From: Welwitschia mirabilis
Taxonomy: Eukaryota > Gnetophyta > Gnetopsida > Welwitschiales
Assembly: GCA_051453625.1 (NCBI GenBank)
Contig: JBOZIK010000001.1
Span: 140,961,345-141,025,344, forward strand
Reading direction: 5' to 3'
DNA length: 64,000 bases
Below, piece by piece: positions 60,229 through 64,000 of this stretch; within the stretch, counting starts at the first letter, position 1, and each line of letters starts with the position of its first letter. The notes below the pieces were generated by a model. That model was not told where the DNA came from. It saw only the letters and a list, made by a program, of their open reading frames with translations, and did no database searches. Both the position numbers and the translations under genes were made by a program.

Positions 60229-60645
60229 NNNNNNNNNNNNNNNNNNNNNNNNNNNNNNNNNNNNNNNNNNNNNNNNNNNNNNNNNNNNNNNNNNNNNNNN
60301 NNNNNNNNNNNNNNNNNNNNNNNNNNNNNNNNNNNNNNNNNNNNNNNNNNNNNNNNNNNNNNNNNNNNNNNNNNNNNNNNNNNNNNNNNNNNNNNNNNNN
60401 NNNNNNNNNNNNNNNNNNNNNNNNNNNNNNNNNNNNNNNNNNNNNNNNNNNNNNNNNNNNNNNNNNNNNNNNNNNNNNNNNNNNNNNNNNNNNNNNNNNN
60501 NNNNNNNNNNNNNNNNNNNNNNNNNNNNNNNNNNNNNNNNNNNNNNNNNNNNNNNNNNNNNNNNNNNNNNNNNNNNNNNNNNNNNNNNNNNNNNNNNNNN
60601 NNNNNNNNNNNNNNNNNNNNNNNNNNNNNNNNNNNNNNNNNNNNN
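60229..60645. other. assembly gap, 417 N, with duplicated flanks
   Basis: Flanked by two nearly identical 82-base copies. The 206-codon frame across it is an artefact of the N. Confidence 0.97.
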
Positions 60646-60727
60646 ATAAATTAGAGGAGGCATATCATTATTTGATCTTATTAATTAAGAAGTTTGAACC
60701 TCATAGACTAGTAGTCAAAAGAATATG
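60646..60727 (+). repeat. duplicated gap flank, right copy
   Basis: Second copy of 60145-60226. It continues without a break into LKYPCDQIQPPKEKAPLE on the plus strand, so this copy is the one in coding context. Confidence 0.95.
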
Positions 60728-60984
60728 TTTGAGATTGAAATATCCTTGTGATCAAATTCAACCACCCAAAGAAAAAGCCCCCTTAGAGTAAGTGCATGGT
60801 CAAAAGAGTAATGAAGATGAGGAGCAATTCAATTCTCACATCATGAAATCTCTATAATCCATAAGAAGATAATCATAATTGAGCCATGTTATATATCTAT
60901 AAATATCTAGCTTATCAAAGTGAGTTAAGCCTTCATATATTATGAAGCTGAATTGAATGTAATAGGATTTTCATGCCTTGAGAA

Positions 60985-61410
60985 GCTAAAAAATAAACCA
61001 TTTTTTCAACATAAAGAAAGATGTGATGATCAAAGGATTTAAGCACTACAAGGAAAAATTAAGAGGAATAGTCACTTTACCTAGTAAAATGGCTTAGAAG
61101 GTCAATGACACCGAATTCCATGTGATAGATAATGCAATAGTATTTAACTTATTATTGGGGTATCCTTGGATAATGAAAATTGGAGCAATCATATCTCTAC
61201 CCCATCAAAATCTAAAATTTAAAGGCTCTAAAATTTTAGTACTACTAAAAAAAAATTTACATCATGGAAATGTAAAGGCTCCATTCATGTCATCTTCTCT
61301 ATTGCCACCTCCTTCACCTAAGAAGATGATCGTCCCTTTCTTACACATTGAACATGATCTAGTAAACCCTTATAAGATGAAGATCTCCCTCATTCCTGAC
61401 ACTTAAATTC
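60985..61410 (+). pseudogene. Gypsy-3 aspartic protease, C-terminal half
   Basis: A frame reading IKGFKHYKEKLRGIVTLPSK (about 61025-61090) leads into HVIDNAIVFNLLLGYPWIMK and IGAIISLPHQNLKFKGSK in the open piece 61122-61406. This is the second half of the retropepsin domain of Tat/Ogre-type elements, with the Leu-Leu-Gly-X-Pro-Trp signature intact. The catalytic Asp-Thr/Ser-Gly part should lie before 60985 and was not recognised. After residue 50 of the open piece a proline-rich tail follows and it stops at 61406. No reverse transcriptase comes after. Confidence 0.82.
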
Positions 61411-61469
61411 TAGACATGGGATGGATTCCATTTCTCTCAAATGACGTATTAACTAACTCATGATTTAAA

Positions 61470-61646
61470 ATTCTTAAAAAGAGGGGAAATTCAAAAACTA
61501 AAAAAAAAAACCTTTATTTAAAACCAAAAAAGACCAAAAAATTTTTTAAAAAAATAAAACGCAAAAATGAAAAAAACGTGTATATGTGCATATATTAAAA
61601 AACGGAAACATAAAAAAATAAAAAAATGAAAAAAAAAAATGAAAAA
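61470..61646. repeat. A-rich tract after the protease
   Basis: Begins aaaaagaggggaaattc (61476-61492), which looks like a second purine tract, then about 150 bases made almost only of A with scattered ccaaaa and tgaaaa, running into a gap of 70 N. Confidence 0.8.
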
Positions 61647-61716
61647 NNNNNNNNNNNNNNNNNNNNNNNNNNNNNNNNNNNNNNNNNNNNNNNNNNNNNN
61701 NNNNNNNNNNNNNNNN
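61647..61716. other. assembly gap, 70 N
   Basis: Gap within the A-rich tract. Confidence 0.99.
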
Positions 61717-62389
61717 TTATTCATCTCACTAAAATGCAAAGGACAAAGTTCATAATGCTCAAAGTACCTCACATAAAATAAGTTTTCACAACTGAGAGAA
61801 GTCTTGATGCTTAAGTAAAAACCTCAGCCTATCACACTGCTCATGAATACTCTCAAAGTGTAATGTTCCAAAATTTAAAAAAAAAAAAGCAAAATTAAAA
61901 AAAAAAGAAAATTCAAAAAAAATCACGAACATATAAAAACTCGCAAGGATACGTGATCACATATTCTCTAGCATTTAAGACTCTCTAGTAATCATCACAT
62001 ATCACATGTCCACCATGTTTACCATTCAACTTTCATTAGTTACTTGCATTTTTTATTATTCATAATCTATTCTTATTTTATTTTTTCATCCACCAACATG
62101 TTAAATTCATCTATCTCCTTTTGTTGCATAACCTTTAGATACCTCGTTATAATGAGTTAACTTTTAAGTGGCTAAGTCTTTATCTAATAGAGAAATTTAT
62201 TTTGAATAACTTTGCTAAGGTTCTTAATTTAGATCCTTTAAAAAACTTACATTCCATGGACAATGGTTGAGACTATGTCAATTGATGACTGATATACTAT
62301 CAGTAGGTTAAAAGTAATTGAATAAGAATATTATTTTAATTAAGAAATGCATCCTTCCTTATCCATTAGCTAAATTATTCCTTAACGTA
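61717..62389. other. AT-rich DNA with further A-rich runs
   Basis: A-rich runs at 61879-61921 resemble the tract before the gap. The segment aaagtgtaatgttcc at 61856 resembles the start of the GagLTR-2 LTR by 11-12 bases, probably by chance. Nothing else recognised. Confidence 0.4.
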
Positions 62390-63310
62390 ACTTCTTGGTT
62401 AAAGTCATTTCTTTATTTAATCATCTATTCATTTAGTCCTGTGTTAAATTGCATTTTCATTAAAGTAGTTTTATATTTTTTGATATTTACTATAATAAGA
62501 TTGGATTTTATCCATTTTAAGATATTCCCATGTTTATGACCTATAGTGACTTACATTATTTTGTAGTAGATCATATTAAGTCAAACACTTATTTTTAGTT
62601 GTGATCTTTATAATTACCATTTCAATGATCACTCAACAAAAAAGGAAAAAAAAGAAAATGAAAAGAACATTATGATGTTCTACTACAAGTACACTGGGGT
62701 AAATATACTTAAGAGGAGCTTTTGGTAGTGCAATATAATTGCTATGGAAACTCTAGCAGATGTCAGTTGACCATGATGTCACTTTAGCTTGTGAATCATT
62801 ATGTTCTTGGTAGTGTTTGCACTTCCTTGATTATAATGGATAGTATTCTCTAAATATCCCATTATTTTGATTTTCCCATGACTTATAAGCTATGACTTCA
62901 CAAACATTTAGAACATATTAGTCATTGAATGATAAGTTAATAATATCTTACTTTTTATTATAGCTAATGATTAGATTAAGTTATAGTTTAAACATTATTT
63001 TAGTACTTTACAGGTTATCTATATACACTGTCATAATCACTTCCCTTATCACATGATACTCTATGCTATTTAGCATTAAACCATATGATCATGATGTAAA
63101 GCAATATTATGGTCCATACAAATGGACTTTTGCTAGGTTAGTATTTAAGGGTATAGAAATCAATCTTATTTATGCCCTATCTGTTCATTTTTACCTAATA
63201 TTTTATTAGTATTAGTGATTAATTACCTCAAAGTTATTATTGCATTTACTCTTATTTGAGACAAATTCCACTTCTTAGTTAGCTTCTTTCACTATCACCT
63301 TTGCCACCTT
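62390..63310 (+). repeat. shared 1-kb module, copy B
   Basis: Homologous, same orientation, to 29940-30960 behind the Athila pol remnant. Anchors are 62495-62514 and 63046-63065, each identical over 20 bases to copy A. Here it lies between protease and purine tract of Gypsy-3. Confidence 0.8.
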
Positions 63311-63467
63311 GCAAGGATGCAATAATCTATGTTCTATTATTGTTACCTCTTTCTCCATTTGTTATGCTTTGCTTATCACTCACACATGCCTTAATCCTTC
63401 CTTGTTAATTTTTCCATATCTCTCTCTTCCACCCATTAAACATTACTTTCATCCATTACATTTATGT

Positions 63468-63530
63468 TTTTTTTAAAAAAAAAGAAAACAAAAAAGAAAA
63501 AAGGAAAGGAAAGAAAAAGAGAAAGTAAAA
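63468..63530. repeat. T/A homopolymer-rich spot
   Basis: T8 followed by A11 and a purine-only run (aaaggaaaggaaagaaaaag-like), about 60 bases, shortly before the Gypsy-3 3' LTR. Confidence 0.8.
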
Positions 63531-63594
63531 ATAGCATAAGCATGTGTTTAAATGTTGTTTTGATATGAAGCTTCATTCCATTTACCTCCACATC

Positions 63595-63609
63595 AAAAGG
63601 GAGCAACTA
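63595..63609 (+). other. Gypsy-3 polypurine tract
   Basis: aaaagggagcaacta directly before the 3' LTR start TGATATT. Confidence 0.65.
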
Positions 63610-64000
63610 TGATATTATTTTTATACTTTCTAATAAAGATAGTGATAGGAAAATAAGGATAGAGGAGATAATGAAGATAATACAAAAAAGAAAAATGATG
63701 ATACTAAAAAATAGAGGAGTGCAGACAAGAAATAGACACTTATAAAAGTAAGAAAGTTAAAAAGAGGCACATAAAAAAATGAATAGCAAAAACAATAATA
63801 AGTTAGAATAGGGAGAACAATTAAAGATAGATACAAAAATCAAAGAAATGGACTCTACAAAAGTAGAGAAAACTAACCAATGGTAGTGAGAAAAATCGAC
63901 ATAGAATGACAGAATAAAAACTAAGCAAAAAGCCAAAAAAAAACACATTTGAAGGAAAGAATAACAAATAAGAACATCATTAGAGGTTCTACAAGGTAGA
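63610..64000 (+). repeat. Gypsy-3 3' LTR, partial
   Basis: Aligns with 55570-55960. If it has the length of its partner it ends about 450 bases beyond the window. The open frames 63630-63836 and 63757-63948 (minus) are shadows in this LTR; a similar hydrophobic minus-strand frame occurs in the other LTR at 55671-55931. Confidence 0.82.

Larger units (their letters stand above)
55570..64000 (+). mobile_element. Gypsy-3: Tat-like LTR element with gag and protease, running off the window
   Basis: Direct repeats at 55570-56415 and from 63610 to the end are its LTRs. A tRNA-iMet-type primer site follows the first, and a purine tract precedes the second. Between them are a Tat-type gag with zinc knuckle (58.8-59.9 kb) and a protease (61.0-61.4 kb), both plus strand. 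After the protease I see no reverse transcriptase, RNase H or integrase, only A-rich DNA and the 1-kb module also found behind the Athila pol at 29.9 kb. Three gaps (653, 417 and 70 N) fall inside, but the stretch after the protease has only a 70-base gap, so pol is unlikely to be hidden. Either pol was deleted or this is a non-autonomous gag-protease element. Confidence 0.7.

Noticed and set aside
61856-61870. Start of another GagLTR-2-type LTR
   Set aside because: Only about a dozen bases match (gtaatgttcc); the following sequence is A-rich and unrelated.

Overview
This is nuclear DNA from a seed plant, with no complete host gene that I can recognise. Evidence: it is packed with LTR retrotransposons of plant type (Ty1/copia, and Ty3/gypsy of the Athila and Tat kinds), their primer-binding sites resemble the initiator-Met tRNA complement used by most plant elements, and a plant L1-type LINE is present. 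The base composition is extremely AT-rich. Hand counts give 13% G+C in 4861-4920 and no CpG in 4801-5040. Nearly every coding remnant is broken by stops of the kind cytosine deamination makes (TGG to TGA or TAG, CAA to TAA). A very large, heavily methylated, AT-biased plant genome fits, for example a gnetophyte such as Welwitschia or an endoparasite such as Sapria. That species guess is inference only.

Layout. 0-6.7 kb: a minus-strand Ty3/gypsy gag remnant, a (CA)n microsatellite broken by a gap, and anonymous AT-rich DNA. 6.7-20.6 kb: a nest of elements. An old plus-strand copia (Copia-1) appears to be split by a minus-strand copia with both LTRs (Copia-2, 6960-12921). Its reverse transcriptase is certainly split by a plus-strand gag-only LTR element (GagLTR-1, 15643-19773) flanked by the target-site duplication TTTTA. 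23.5-25.3 kb: the end of a LINE. 28.1-29.8 kb: an Athila-type pol remnant followed by a 1-kb module seen again at 62.4-63.3 kb. 33.5-34.4 kb: a (GT)n tract around an 800-base gap. 35.5-39.4 kb: a second gag-only LTR element (GagLTR-2, minus strand, duplication CTTTA). 40.0-44.8 kb: a third copia (Copia-3), almost complete in gene order. 46.7-48.8 kb: an island of ordinary G+C with many CpGs, the only part that has escaped decay. 52.2-53.6 kb: a minus-strand Tat-type RNase H/integrase remnant. 55.57 kb to the end: a plus-strand Tat-type element with gag and protease but no visible reverse transcriptase, whose 3' LTR runs off the window.

The most unusual observation is that GagLTR-1 and GagLTR-2, in opposite orientations about 16 kb apart, share one plan: LTR, tRNA-Met-like primer site, a tandem-repeat array of about 1 kb or more, a related gag with no pol, purine tract, LTR. 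The arrays are unrelated in unit length (alternating about 52 and 60 bases in one; 20-base repeats inside modules of about 130-170 bases in the other). Both lie between the primer site and gag.

The retroelement genes are pseudogenes and do not work together as a pathway. Their nesting, LTR divergence and degree of deamination give a relative history of the locus. Twelve runs of N interrupt the window, and two of them are flanked by duplicated sequence that looks like an assembly artefact.
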